Origin: an uncultured Bacillota bacterium
GTDB taxonomy: Bacteria > Bacillota > Clostridia > Peptostreptococcales > Anaerovoracaceae
Assembly: GCA_949292945.1 (NCBI GenBank)
Contig: CASFAX010000010.1
Span: forward strand, 1-64,000
DNA: 64,000 nt
Reading direction: 5' to 3'
In this document: positions 35,756-45,243 of the stretch, one piece after another
How the letters are laid out: the number at the start of each line of letters is the position of its first letter
Position numbering within the stretch: the stretch's first letter is position 1
The notes under the pieces: generated by a model
Databases searched by the model: none
Told to the model about the DNA's origin: nothing
The model's input: only the letters and a program-made list of their open reading frames with translations
Position numbers and translations under genes: made by a program

Positions 35756-36507
35756 ATTCTAAAACTCCAATCCTTTATTACATCAAAACCTGCGGATGCC
35801 GTAAGATCAAATCCCAGAGGCGTTACCGTCGCATATCCTTCGCTTACCGCCGCAATATCGACAGTCAGAGGATCGTATTTCGACGTGTCTATCTGATCGC
35901 CTTCGACCCTGTAAAAGCCTTCTCCCGTTTTAACGAACCTGTCCTCGTAAAACTTGGGGCCAAGGCCCGTCACCCTTACGCCTTTAAGCTCATCTTCAGG
36001 GATATCGGGAGTGTTTATGCTGATAATCATAGATGGGGGAAGGCCATTCATCACGTTTTCCACCGCGCTCATGGCTATTTTGCATGCTCCGTCAAAATGT
36101 GTTGCCTCGTGGCTGTCCACGGAAACGGCCATTGCGTGAATCCCGTTTATGGCAGCTTCAAGAGCCGCTCCTACGGTTCCAGAATATATGGTATCCTTTC
36201 CAAGATTCGCGCCCATGTTTACTCCAGACAGAACCATGTCTATTTCCGCGCCTTCTTCCCTGCACAGCTGAATTCCAAGTCTGGTACAGTCCGCAGGAGT
36301 TCCTTCCGCGCTCCAGGCTTTGTCGGCAAATGGAACGTGCTCCTCCTTTACCGCAACTTCCCTTCCCAGGGTTATGGCCTGGCTCTTTGCGCTCTGCTGT
36401 CTGTCCGGGGCGCAGACAAAGACTCTGCCTTTTTCGGCTGCAGCCTTTGCCAGAGCGCGAAGCCCCGGCGAGTTTATTCCATCGTCATTTACAAGCAAAA
36501 AATTCAT
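35752..36507 (-). CDS. surE: 5'/3'-nucleotidase SurE
   Basis: SurE is a metal-dependent nucleoside monophosphate phosphatase. The 251-residue protein begins MNFLLVNDDGINSPGL, where the paired Asp bind the metal. SAKSQAITLG near 40 and LSGVNMGANLGKDTIYSGTVGAA near 95 supply the Ser and Asn ligands and the conserved glycine-rich loop. The length is typical. It lies between a sirtuin gene (sharing one base) and the DUF2156 gene (4-bp overlap), so the three form one unit. Confidence 0.95.
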   Translation of the reverse strand: MNFLLVNDDGINSPGLRALAKAAAEKGRVFVCAPDRQQSAKSQAITLGREVAVKEEHVPFADKAWSAEGTPADCTRLGIQLCREEGAEIDMVLSGVNMGANLGKDTIYSGTVGAALEAAINGIHAMAVSVDSHEATHFDGACKIAMSAVENVMNGLPPSMIISINTPDIPEDELKGVRVTGLGPKFYEDRFVKTGEGFYRVEGDQIDTSKYDPLTVDIAAVSEGYATVTPLGFDLTASAGFDVIKDWSFRI

Positions 36508-37229
36508 CAGTCTCCCATTACCTTTCCTATGGAATCGTATATGACCAGATCCGCCCTGTCGTCGTAAGGCGTCTTCGTCTTGTTTATGAGAACCAGGTTC
36601 TTTCCTCTAAAGTAGTTTATGAGGCCTGCGGCCGGGTACACAGCCAGGCTGGTTCCGCCTATTATCATGGTGTCGGCCCGGGATATGGCGTTTACGGCTC
36701 CAGAAATCACGTTTTCGTCAAGCATTTCACCGTAGAGCACCACGTCAGGCTTTATCCTGCCGCCGCAGCTGCAGTAAGGCACTCTGTGGTCGCAATTCTT
36801 TTCGGCCATGATATAGTCCAGATCGTAGAACTTTCCGCACTTTTCGCAGTAATTTCTCAGCACGCTGCCGTGAAGCTCGTAAACCTTTTCGCTTCCGGCC
36901 TTCTGGTGAAGTCCGTCTATGTTCTGGGTCACTACGGCGATAAGCTTTCCTTCCTTTTCCATCCGCGCAAGGGCAAGGTGGGCCGCGTTTGGCTCAGCTT
37001 CCGTGTGCACCAGGTTTTCCTTATAGTAGCGGAAGAAAAGCTCCGGGTGCCTGTAATAGAAGTCCGACGACAAAATGGTCTCGGGAGCGTATCCGTAAAC
37101 CTGCTGCGCGTGATAGAGACCCGATTCCGATCTGAAGTCGGGAATTCCGCTTTCGGTGGACACGCCTGCGCCGCCGAAGAAGACGACGGAGCTGCTTTCG
37201 TCCAGTATTTTCTTAAGGTCTGCGTTCAT
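36507..37229 (-). CDS. Sirtuin (NAD-dependent protein deacylase)
   Basis: 240 residues of the Sir2 family. FGGAGVSTESGIPDFRS near residue 20 binds NAD, TQNIDGLHQKAG near 105 and ELHGS near 121 hold the catalytic His, and the zinc ribbon uses CEKC near 128 and CSCGG near 152. IIGGTSLAVYPAA closes the NAD site. It removes acyl groups from lysines in the cytoplasm; the targets are unknown, although acetyl-CoA synthetases are classic ones. First gene of the sirtuin-surE-DUF2156 cluster. Confidence 0.93.
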   Translation of the reverse strand: MNADLKKILDESSSVVFFGGAGVSTESGIPDFRSESGLYHAQQVYGYAPETILSSDFYYRHPELFFRYYKENLVHTEAEPNAAHLALARMEKEGKLIAVVTQNIDGLHQKAGSEKVYELHGSVLRNYCEKCGKFYDLDYIMAEKNCDHRVPYCSCGGRIKPDVVLYGEMLDENVISGAVNAISRADTMIIGGTSLAVYPAAGLINYFRGKNLVLINKTKTPYDDRADLVIYDSIGKVMGD

Positions 37230-37306
37230 AAAACTTTCACCTCTTTTGCAGAAAGACCTCTGCTTACGAGAGGCCTTTACATATGCTAAGTATTAAACTT
37301 ACGTTA

Positions 37307-39604
37307 TCAGCCGCACTTTGAGAATCCGCAGTTTCTGCATATCACGCATCCGCCTTCATGTTCAACGACGCTGCCGCACTCGGGGCATACGTGGATCTCT
37401 CCCGCCGTTGCCGGTTCCTCAGCAGGCGCTATCTTCTCCTTCTTCACTTTGAAGGCTTCGGGTGCAGGGGACATTTCCTGTCCCTTTTCCTTTGACTCGT
37501 CTATGAGCTTTGATACCTTCATTATAACCTTGGCTATGGCGTCAGGGCAGGAAGTGCAGCTCATACCCTGCTGTCTTATGGTGGAAGGGCATCTGATACC
37601 CTTAAGCTGGTCGTAAACTTCGTTTACGGATATGCCGCTTCTCAGAGCCACCGATACCAGTCTTGCAGTGGCTTCGCTCTGGCTCGGGCAGCCGCCTGCC
37701 TTTCCTGTGCTGGTGAATACCTCGCAGATGCCGTTTTCGTCGTAGTTAGTGGTAACGTAGAGGCTTCCGCATCCGATCTTCATCTTCTCGGTGAACCCTC
37801 TGGTAACTGCCGGGCGAGGTCTCGGCTCTATATGTCCGTATCCGGCAGCTGCTGTTCCGGCTGCCGGCGCTGCGCCACCTTCTCTGTTTACGGCTCCGAT
37901 ATTTAGAACCTGCTCCTCACGGCTTCCGTCTCTATATATGGTAACGCCTTTGCAGCCGTCCTTATATGCTCTGATATATACCTCCCTTACGTCGCCTCTG
38001 GTGGCTTCCTTAGGGAAGTTTACAGTCTTTGACACGGCGTTGTCCGTGTGACGCTGGAAAGCAGCCTGCATCTTCACGTGAGCCTCAGGCTTGATGTCGT
38101 GGGCGCATACGAACACCCTTCTCACAGCAGGCGGAATCTCCTCGCAGTGAGCGACGGTTCCTTCGCTTACTATCTTCTTGAGAAGGTCGTCGTTGTAAAG
38201 ACCCAGCTCCTGAAGCTTTTCGGCAAGTACAGGATTTGCCTCGGTCATCTCCGTGTTATCCATTATGTTTCTTATGAAAGCATAGGCGAACACCGGCTCC
38301 ACTCCGGAGGAACATCCTGCGATGATGGAAAGTGTCCCCGTAGGAGCGATGGTGGTTATGGTGGCGTTTCTCACAGGCTCGCCGTCCTTAAGGGTGCTCA
38401 CCTCAAAGAGCGGGAACGCTCCTCTCTTTGAAGCAAGGGTGGCGCTTGCGGCATGGCCGGTATTGTTTATAAAGCCCATAACCTTGTCTGCCAGCTCTAC
38501 AGCCTCGTCGGAATCGTAAGGAATTCCCATGAGAAGGAGGGCATCCGCCCATCCCATTACGCCCAGACCTATCTTTCTGGAAGCTCTGGTAGTCTCCGCA
38601 ATCTTTTCCAGCGGGTAGTTGTTGGCGTCGATTACATTATCCAGGAAGTGAACTGCTTTTCTTACGGTCTCCTCCAGAAGCACGAAGTCAAATTCGTATC
38701 CCGTAAGGGTCTTTCTCAGCATCTTCACCAGGTTTATGGAGCCCAGGTTGCAGCTTTCGTAAGGAAGGAGAGGCTGCTCTCCGCAAGGATTGGTGCTCTC
38801 TATTTCGCCCACCGTCGGAGTAACGTTATCACGGTTCAGCCTGTCAAGGAATATGATTCCCGGCTCGCCGTTCTTCCACGCGTGGTCTACTATCATGTCA
38901 AAGACCTTCACTGCGCTTTCGTGGCCCACCACCTGCTTAGTCTTAGGGTCTATGAGATCGTAGTCGCTTTCGTTTTCAACGGCCTCCATAAATGCTTCCG
39001 TAAGGCCTACGCTTATGTTGAAGTTGGTGATTTCCTTATTATCTGCCTTGCAGTTTATGAATTCTATAATATCGGGATGGTCGACTCTCAGCACGCCCAT
39101 GTTGGCGCCTCTTCTGGTTCCCCCCTGCTTCACGGCTTCGGTAGCGGAGTTGAAAACCTTCATAAAGCTTACCGGGCCGCTGGCAACTCCCCCTGTGGAT
39201 CTTACGGCCGAGCCGCTCTGGCGAAGTCTGGAAAATGAAAATCCCGTTCCGCCTCCGGATTTATGGATGAGGGCGGCGTTCTTCACCGAATCGAAAATTC
39301 CCTCCATGCTGTCCTCTACAGGAAGGACAAAACATGCGGAAAGCTGTCCAAGGGTTCTTCCTGCGTTCATAAGGGTCGGCGAGTTAGGGAGAAATCTCAG
39401 CTCAGTCATAAGCTCAAAGAATTCATCGCTCACTTCCTTAGTGTTCGCTGTATTGTCATATTTTGCATCAACAGCCGCGATGGTGTCCGCAACGCGCCTG
39501 AACATCTCTTCTACGGTTTCAACTACATTGCCCTCTTCATCCTTTGCCAGATACCTCTTTTCCAGCACGGTCAGGGCGTTTTTGCCGATTTCGCTGATTG
39601 CCAT
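37307..39604 (-). CDS. nrdJ: Adenosylcobalamin-dependent ribonucleotide reductase
   Basis: Class II reductase that makes deoxynucleotides using B12 in place of a protein radical, so it works with or without oxygen. It has 765 residues. FLPNSPTLMNAGR near 72 and GGGTGFSFSRLR near 117 are substrate-loop motifs; STNPCGEQPLLPYESCNLGSINL near 266 contains the radical Cys and Glu (NxCxE). The C-terminus has CPSTIRQQGMSCTSCPDAI and a zinc-ribbon-like end with CPECG and CRNCG. AGGAGGG precedes the ATG. No class I or III reductase is in the window. Confidence 0.97.
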   Translation of the reverse strand: MAISEIGKNALTVLEKRYLAKDEEGNVVETVEEMFRRVADTIAAVDAKYDNTANTKEVSDEFFELMTELRFLPNSPTLMNAGRTLGQLSACFVLPVEDSMEGIFDSVKNAALIHKSGGGTGFSFSRLRQSGSAVRSTGGVASGPVSFMKVFNSATEAVKQGGTRRGANMGVLRVDHPDIIEFINCKADNKEITNFNISVGLTEAFMEAVENESDYDLIDPKTKQVVGHESAVKVFDMIVDHAWKNGEPGIIFLDRLNRDNVTPTVGEIESTNPCGEQPLLPYESCNLGSINLVKMLRKTLTGYEFDFVLLEETVRKAVHFLDNVIDANNYPLEKIAETTRASRKIGLGVMGWADALLLMGIPYDSDEAVELADKVMGFINNTGHAASATLASKRGAFPLFEVSTLKDGEPVRNATITTIAPTGTLSIIAGCSSGVEPVFAYAFIRNIMDNTEMTEANPVLAEKLQELGLYNDDLLKKIVSEGTVAHCEEIPPAVRRVFVCAHDIKPEAHVKMQAAFQRHTDNAVSKTVNFPKEATRGDVREVYIRAYKDGCKGVTIYRDGSREEQVLNIGAVNREGGAAPAAGTAAAGYGHIEPRPRPAVTRGFTEKMKIGCGSLYVTTNYDENGICEVFTSTGKAGGCPSQSEATARLVSVALRSGISVNEVYDQLKGIRCPSTIRQQGMSCTSCPDAIAKVIMKVSKLIDESKEKGQEMSPAPEAFKVKKEKIAPAEEPATAGEIHVCPECGSVVEHEGGCVICRNCGFSKCG

Positions 39605-39644
39605 TATATCCCTCCTGTATACATCATGTATTAATCACTCGTCA

Positions 39645-39674
39645 ATTATATCACTATATATAGTGGTTTTGCAA
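39645..39674 (-). promoter_or_regulatory. nrdJ promoter with NrdR-like box in its spacer
   Basis: On the minus strand TTGCAA (39669-39674) and TATAAT (39645-39650) are 18 bp apart. The spacer is filled by CCACTATATATAGTGA (39651-39666), which fits the NrdR-box pattern (CACwAtATaTwGTG) at every core position. A weaker match, CCGATATATACTGGAT, lies upstream at about 39696-39711. NrdR would repress here when dATP is plentiful. Confidence 0.75.
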
Positions 39675-39751
39675 CGAGTTTCTTCTTCCTTTATTATCCA
39701 GTATATATCGGCATTTCCAGCTCGCCAAATCGCCCTTATCAGAGGCAATTA

Positions 39752-41722
39752 TCAAAGGGTTACCTTCTTATTCTCAAGCCATTCCCGCACCGTATTTTCA
39801 TCTATTACGGGAACTCCCAGCTCTCTGGCCTTTTTGTTCTTGCCGGAGGTGGAGGTTACGTCGTTGTTTATGAGGTAGCTGGTCTTTGAGCTTACGGAGC
39901 CTGACACCTTTCCTCCGGCCTTTTCTATTTCCGCCTTCAGAGCATCTCTGTTAGGGTAGAAGTTAAGGGAGCCCGTTATTACGAAGGTAAGGCCGCTGAA
40001 AAAGTCTTCTTTCTCTTCTTCTGTCTCATCCAGATTTACCAGCTCTTCCACGTCCCTTACCTCTGCGGCTTTTGCAGGGTCTGCGAAAAACTTCACGTAT
40101 CCGTCAGCCAGAATATCTCCTATTCCTTCTATTTCCATAAGCTCTTCCTTTGTAAGAGCCGTCATCTTCGCCCACTTTCTTCCGCAGGCCGAAGCGATGG
40201 TCTTTGCGTTGGCAACGCCTATACCCGGAATCCCCAGGGCGTACAGAAGCCTTTCCGGCGTGGTGTTTTTGGCCTTTTCAACGGAAGATACGAGGTTCGC
40301 AAAGGACTTCTCGCCGAAGCCTTCCATTTCAACTATGGCGTCCCGGTGATCCTCTATTTTAAGGATGTCAGCCGGTTCCTTCACCAGGCCCTTTCCTATG
40401 AGTTTTTCTATGGTAGCCTCGGACAGCCCCTCTATGTTCATGGCGTCCCTTGAGACAAAGAGTGTAAACCTCTTTATCTGCTTCGCAAGGCACGAAGGGT
40501 TTTCGCACCAGAGGGTTTTTACGCCGTTATCATCCTTTATCCGGGTCTTCTCGCCGCAGACAGGACAGCTTTCAGGAGGCTCCGCGCTTCCGCTCTTCGT
40601 CAGGTTTTCCGCAATCTGAGGGATTATCATGTTGGCCTTATATACGGTTATGCGGTCGCCGATTCCCAGAGCCAAGTCCTCCATTATGCTCACGTTGTGA
40701 ACGGAAGCCCTAGTCACGGTGGTCCCTTCCAGCTCCACCGGGTCGAATATGGCTACAGGATTTATGAGCCCAGTTCTCGATGCGCTCCACTCTATCTCCC
40801 TTAAGACCGTTTCCGCCGTCTGATCCGCCCATTTAAAGGCTATGGAATCTCTCGGCGCTTTGGCGGTAGTTCCCAGGCTCTGGCCGTATACTATGTCGTC
40901 AAAGGTGAGCACCAGGCCGTCTGACGGCACCGGGTTGGTTTCAACGGCTCTTTCAAAATCTTCAACGGCGCCGATAACGGTTTCTCCGTTTACTGCCTTC
41001 CACATGACGGTCTCAAAGCCCTGGGAGGAAAGCCATTCCATCTGTTCCCGCCTTCTGGCAAATTCCACGCCTTCTGCTCTTACCAAAGTGAAGGCGTAAA
41101 ACCTTACGTGGCGGGCTGCCGTTATACTGCTGTCAAGCTGCCTAACAGAACCGCTGCACAGGTTTCTCGGGTTCTTGTACTTGGCGTCGGCGTCGGGTAT
41201 TTCTTCGTTTATTCTCTCAAACTCGTCGTAGGTTATTACGGCCTCGCCTCTGAGAACCAGCGCGCCTCTGTAAGAAATTCTGACTGGCAGGTTCACAAAA
41301 GTCTTTGCGTTGGCGGTTATGACTTCTCCTACCTCGCCGTTACCGCGGGTTACAGCCTTTGTCAGAGCGCCCCCCTCATAGGTAAGAACCACGGTAAGAC
41401 CGTCAAGCTTCCACGAAAGCAGCCCTTCCTTATCTCCCAGCCAGTCGCGAAGCTCCTCCCGGCTCTTAGTCTTATCCAGAGAAAGCATCCTGGACGGATG
41501 GGTTTCCTTTGGAAGCTCGCTTACCACTTCGTAACCCACCCGCTGGGTCGGGCTTCCCGCCAGGATAATTCCGGTTTCCCTTTCCAGAGCCTCCAGCCTG
41601 TCGTAAAGAGAATCGTATTCGTAGTTTGTCATAATCTCTTCGGCGTCAGCGTAATATGCCTTCGAGGCTTCGTTCAGCTTTTCTATAAGCTCTTCCATAG
41701 CCTTTCGTACATCTTTTTCCAT
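39752..41722 (-). CDS. ligA: NAD-dependent DNA ligase LigA
   Basis: LigA seals nicks in replication and repair using NAD. The 656 residues show an N-terminal Ia domain, the adenylation site WKLDGLTV with Lys105, the OB domain, a four-Cys zinc finger (CPVCGEKTR to CENPSCLAK, near 390-415), helix-hairpin-helix motifs (GIPGIGVANAKTIA, EIEGIGDILADGY), and a BRCT domain in the last 75 residues. Its start lies directly against the pcrA stop with AAAGGTGG in the pcrA tail, the usual pcrA-ligA arrangement of Firmicutes. Confidence 0.97.
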   Translation of the reverse strand: MEKDVRKAMEELIEKLNEASKAYYADAEEIMTNYEYDSLYDRLEALERETGIILAGSPTQRVGYEVVSELPKETHPSRMLSLDKTKSREELRDWLGDKEGLLSWKLDGLTVVLTYEGGALTKAVTRGNGEVGEVITANAKTFVNLPVRISYRGALVLRGEAVITYDEFERINEEIPDADAKYKNPRNLCSGSVRQLDSSITAARHVRFYAFTLVRAEGVEFARRREQMEWLSSQGFETVMWKAVNGETVIGAVEDFERAVETNPVPSDGLVLTFDDIVYGQSLGTTAKAPRDSIAFKWADQTAETVLREIEWSASRTGLINPVAIFDPVELEGTTVTRASVHNVSIMEDLALGIGDRITVYKANMIIPQIAENLTKSGSAEPPESCPVCGEKTRIKDDNGVKTLWCENPSCLAKQIKRFTLFVSRDAMNIEGLSEATIEKLIGKGLVKEPADILKIEDHRDAIVEMEGFGEKSFANLVSSVEKAKNTTPERLLYALGIPGIGVANAKTIASACGRKWAKMTALTKEELMEIEGIGDILADGYVKFFADPAKAAEVRDVEELVNLDETEEEKEDFFSGLTFVITGSLNFYPNRDALKAEIEKAGGKVSGSVSSKTSYLINNDVTSTSGKNKKARELGVPVIDENTVREWLENKKVTL

Positions 41723-44041
41723 CTAGTCCACCTTTCTTATAGGCGCCATGCCCTTGGCAAGCTTTTTCTGCCCAACGGAATCGAAAATCACCGTAACGGT
41801 ATTCTGGTCCTGATCTATTACCATACCTCTTCCGAACTTGCTGTGCTCCACCGTATCTCCCGGTTCGTAGGATTCTCCCGCGCTTCTTCCTGCTTCTCTC
41901 ACCCGGGATTTAGTATCGCTTATAGACGATGCAAGAGTGTTTCCGGGACTTCCAGCCATCACATGAGCTCTTGCTCTAGCCGATTCTGCGGCCATCTTCT
42001 GGTAAGGATTGAAATAGTCGTTTTCCCTTACGGCATACCCGTCTACAGAGCCCGTATCCACTCCCGGACCGGAGGTTCCCTTTCCCTTCGGATTATATAC
42101 CCCGTCTCCTTCTACGAGCTTCGGATCCAGCTCTCTCAGAAACTGGGATTCTCTGGTCCAGTCGCTTCTTCCGTAAAGGGTTCTCACCGATGCGCTTGAA
42201 AGTATCAGCCTTTCCTTTGCTCTGGTCATGCCCACGTAGCAGAGCCTCCGTTCTTCCTCCATTCCCGCAGGGGAGTCAAAAGCTCTGTGGCCCGGAAACA
42301 GGCCGTCCTCCATCCCCGGAAGGAATACCACCGGAAACTCCAGACCCTTGGCGCTGTGCATAGTCATCAGGGTTACGGAATCCGCATTTTCGTCCATATT
42401 ATCAACGTCCGCCATGAGAGCCATGTTCTCCATGAACTCCTCTATGTCCGGATTCTTCCTTTCCCTTTCGGCTTCCGCCTCATAATCGTAAATAGCCGAT
42501 TTGAATTCCATCAGGTTCTCCACTCTGGCTTCGTCCTCGGGAGCTTCCGATTTTTCCAGAGCCTCCATATAGCCGGTGCGAACCAGAAGCTGATCGTATA
42601 TATCGGACACGGTCATGTTCTGCCTTTCCGCCCGGCAGTTAGCTATGCACTCAGCCATTTCGATTATGCTGTATCTGGCCTTTGACGGCAGGGTGGCCTG
42701 AACCTCGGCGTCGAGGAGAGCATCCATCATGCTCTTTCCCTTCACTATGGCAAAGGCTGAAAGCTTTTCCACAGACTTTGCGCCCATGCCCCGCTTAGGC
42801 TCGTTTATAATCCGCCTCAGGGAAAGGTCGTCCCTTGGATTTACCACCAGCCTCATGTAGGCCAGCATGTCCTTTATCTCTTTTCTGTCGTAATACCTCA
42901 GACCCGAAAGAACCCGGTAAGGGGTTCCCGTCCTTGCAAATATCTCCTCGAAAGGCCTGGACTGGGCGTTGGTTCTGTAAAGGATGGCAAAATCCCTGTA
43001 GCTTCTGCCGTCCGTCTTCAGAAGCTCTATTTCCTTTGCCACAAAATACGCCTCGTCCTTTTCCGTATCGGCCCTGTAATACGTTATCTTATGTCCTGCC
43101 TCTTTTTCCGTCCAGAGCTTCTTTGACTTCCTGCCTCTGTTGTTTTCTATGACGGAGTGGGCAGCCGCCAGGATGTTTCCGCACGACCTGTAGTTCTGCT
43201 CCAGCTTTATGACCCTGGCTTCCGGAAAGTCCTTTTCAAAATCCAGGATGTTTCTTATATCGGCTCCTCTCCACTCGTATATGCACTGGTCGTCGTCTCC
43301 CACGACGCAAAGGTTATGATGGGCAGCCGCCAGGAACTTTATAAGCCTGTACTGAATGTGGTTGGTGTCCTGATACTCGTCCACCATTATGTATCTGAAC
43401 CTGTTCTGGTACTTTGAAAGCGTCGCCTTATCCTGTTCAAAGAGCTTCACCGCATTGAGAAGCAGGTCGTCAAAGTCCATGGCGTTGTTAGATCTGAGGT
43501 TTTTCTCGTACTCAGTGTAAAGGGTGTAGATTACCTTGGTCTTGTAGTTCACCTCTGTGCACTCCCTGTAATCCTCCGGCGACATCTCCTTTTCCTTGCA
43601 GTCGCTTATTACGGAAAGGACGTAGGCAGGGGAGAACTCCTTGTCGTTTACATTAATATCCTTTATGATTCTCTTCATCAGAGTTTTCTGATCCGACGGG
43701 TCGTATATGACAAAATTTCTGTCGAAACCTAAGACGTCACCGTGCATTCTGAGAAGCCTCAGGCACATGGCGTGAAAGGTCATTATCCACATGTCCCGTC
43801 CGGCAGGCGCCCCCGTGATTTCCTCCACCCTGCTTCTCATTTCCGCCGCAGCCTTGTTTGTAAAGGTGACTGCGAGAATGTTATAGGGGCTTACCCCCTG
43901 CTCCAGAAGATATGCGATTCTTCCCGTCATGGTGCTGGTCTTTCCGGAACCGGCACCTGCAAGTATGAGAAGAGGCCCTTCCGTACACGTAACCGCCTCT
44001 CTCTGTCTGTCGTTATATCTGTTAAGGTCTAAATGACTCAT
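41723..44041 (-). CDS. pcrA: ATP-dependent DNA helicase PcrA/UvrD
   Basis: Superfamily 1 helicase of 772 residues acting in repair and in clearing proteins from DNA. It has Walker A LILAGAGSGKTSTM, motif Ia VTFTNKAAAEM, motif II MVDEYQDTNHIQY, motif III VVGDDDQCIYEWRGA, motif V MTMHSAKGLEFPVVFLPG and motif VI LCYVGMTRAKERL. The C-terminus has the PcrA-type Tudor-like part with GDTVEHSKFGRGMVI. The start at 44041 is set by AGGAGGAATAAAATG; the frame is open to 44065. It leads the pcrA-ligA operon. Confidence 0.97.
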   Translation of the reverse strand: MSHLDLNRYNDRQREAVTCTEGPLLILAGAGSGKTSTMTGRIAYLLEQGVSPYNILAVTFTNKAAAEMRSRVEEITGAPAGRDMWIMTFHAMCLRLLRMHGDVLGFDRNFVIYDPSDQKTLMKRIIKDINVNDKEFSPAYVLSVISDCKEKEMSPEDYRECTEVNYKTKVIYTLYTEYEKNLRSNNAMDFDDLLLNAVKLFEQDKATLSKYQNRFRYIMVDEYQDTNHIQYRLIKFLAAAHHNLCVVGDDDQCIYEWRGADIRNILDFEKDFPEARVIKLEQNYRSCGNILAAAHSVIENNRGRKSKKLWTEKEAGHKITYYRADTEKDEAYFVAKEIELLKTDGRSYRDFAILYRTNAQSRPFEEIFARTGTPYRVLSGLRYYDRKEIKDMLAYMRLVVNPRDDLSLRRIINEPKRGMGAKSVEKLSAFAIVKGKSMMDALLDAEVQATLPSKARYSIIEMAECIANCRAERQNMTVSDIYDQLLVRTGYMEALEKSEAPEDEARVENLMEFKSAIYDYEAEAERERKNPDIEEFMENMALMADVDNMDENADSVTLMTMHSAKGLEFPVVFLPGMEDGLFPGHRAFDSPAGMEEERRLCYVGMTRAKERLILSSASVRTLYGRSDWTRESQFLRELDPKLVEGDGVYNPKGKGTSGPGVDTGSVDGYAVRENDYFNPYQKMAAESARARAHVMAGSPGNTLASSISDTKSRVREAGRSAGESYEPGDTVEHSKFGRGMVIDQDQNTVTVIFDSVGQKKLAKGMAPIRKVD

Positions 44042-44199
44042 TTTATTCCTCCTGACTTTCTCCACCGGAAGTATATTTTATCATAAACCGGCGCCGTTTA
44101 ATACCGGATTAATCTCTTCTTTTCACGTTGCCCGCTCTCCTTTTGCAATTACGGGCGGGCCTGCACAGGTGATAGACCTGCGCAGGCGGCAAGCCCGCA

Positions 44200-44242
44200 T
44201 AAACTAAAAGCTGCCGCAGGTTCTCTTCCCGCTGCAGCAGCT
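44200..44242 (-). terminator. Terminator of the first D-aminopeptidase gene
   Basis: AGCTGCCGCAG (44209-44219) pairs with CTGCAGCAGCT (44232-44242) over 11 bp with one wobble; on the minus strand TTTTAGTTT follows. A second inverted GCGGGC/GCCCGC pair lies at about 44153-44197. Confidence 0.75.
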
Positions 44243-44262
44243 GATTTTGCACGATTTTGTCT

Positions 44263-45057
44263 TTACTCTATGAAATGCCTGCACCTTGCAAGCTCTCCCG
44301 GGGTCGAGGCGGTGTATGAAACAGTGTAATCATCGACAACCTTCACACCAGGAAACCACGACGCCGACCTTGCTCTCTGGAAATCCTTGTAGCAGAGAGT
44401 CATTGTATATTCCTCTTCCAGCTTTCGCGGAGCAGGCAGCGGCTTTGACAGCACTTCGTCCGCGGCGGCCTCTATCTCTGCGATTACCGTCTCGGGATGT
44501 CTGTTCCACGTTGCGTTTCCGATACCTCTCTTAGTCGCTACGGTTTTAATTCCCGGATACTCTGCCCCGGCGCTTTGGCAGATTCCCTCGTCGCCCGCTA
44601 TGAGAAGGGAAGGCACTCCCAGCTCGTCGGCAACCTGAGAATTTATGGTAAACTCGGAAGCGTACCTGCCGTTTATCTTTACCCAGTTATAGAGGTAGTC
44701 CTCGCTGGTGTGCTTCAGCGGGCTGGTGCTCGTCCACGCTCCCGAATGGTATCCTATGTATATGGCTCCGTCAAAACTCTCATCCAGACCGCCCATCATT
44801 CCCATAGGGCTGTTCATCCAGCCGCGGATTAGCTCCACTCCTTCTGGAAGGAGATTGTGATCTATGTTCATGGCGTCCTCATGGCCGTCCTTTACGACCA
44901 CCTGGTATCCGTTCTTTATGGCCGCCCGGCAGACAGCCGCAACTTCAAGCGACATCTGACGGCAGGCCTCTTCGTAGCCCTTTCCGCCATATCTGGTGGC
45001 GTCCCAGCTGGTGATTCCGCTTACTCCTTCAATATCTGCGCTTATAAATATTTTCAT
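44263..45057 (-). CDS. M55 family D-aminopeptidase (DppA-like), paralog 1
   Basis: 264 residues of the DppA family, zinc enzymes that release D-amino acids (D-Ala in Bacillus DppA) from short peptides. All expected zinc ligands are seen: Asp8 and Glu10 in SADIEGVSG, His59 in KDGHEDAMN, His104 in GYHSGAW and Glu135 in YASEFTI; His116 in LKHTSED fits the nucleophile position. It is very close in sequence, without gaps, to the paralog at 47315-48109. It stands alone, divergent from the sigma-54 regulator, with its own promoter and terminator, so it may be expressed apart from the Dpp operon. Confidence 0.92.
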   Translation of the reverse strand: MKIFISADIEGVSGITSWDATRYGGKGYEEACRQMSLEVAAVCRAAIKNGYQVVVKDGHEDAMNIDHNLLPEGVELIRGWMNSPMGMMGGLDESFDGAIYIGYHSGAWTSTSPLKHTSEDYLYNWVKINGRYASEFTINSQVADELGVPSLLIAGDEGICQSAGAEYPGIKTVATKRGIGNATWNRHPETVIAEIEAAADEVLSKPLPAPRKLEEEYTMTLCYKDFQRARSASWFPGVKVVDDYTVSYTASTPGELARCRHFIE

Positions 45058-45130
45058 GACCTTTCACCTTTCTTTCCCAAACGTCTGATTCATTTTACCT
45101 TCATCATGAACTTATAAACCCACGGCCTTA

Positions 45131-45159
45131 ATTTTATCACTGTTAAGGCGCCTTTGCAA
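45131..45159 (-). promoter_or_regulatory. Promoter of D-aminopeptidase paralog 1
   Basis: On the minus strand TTGCAA (45154-45159) and TAAAAT (45131-45136) are 17 bp apart, about 75 bp before the start codon. I found no sigma-54 site here. Confidence 0.6.
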
Positions 45160-45170
45160 CGATTCTTGCT

Positions 45171-45198
45171 TTTACTTCAGCCTGTTATGTTGTAGAAT
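45171..45198 (+). promoter_or_regulatory. Candidate promoter of the sigma-54 regulator
   Basis: TTTACT (45171-45176) and TAGAAT (45193-45198) are 16 bp apart, 46 bp before the ATG. An inverted AGTGT/ACACT pair (about 45210-45229) lies between it and the start and could be an operator. Confidence 0.45.
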
Positions 45199-45243
45199 AT
45201 TCGTGATATAGTGTTGCAGAATTCACACTTTCAGGAGCCAGAG

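Noticed and set aside
45160..45190. Sigma-54 promoter for D-aminopeptidase paralog 1
   Set aside because: The best candidate has GG and GC eleven bases apart instead of ten, and a sigma-A type promoter is present at 45131-45159.
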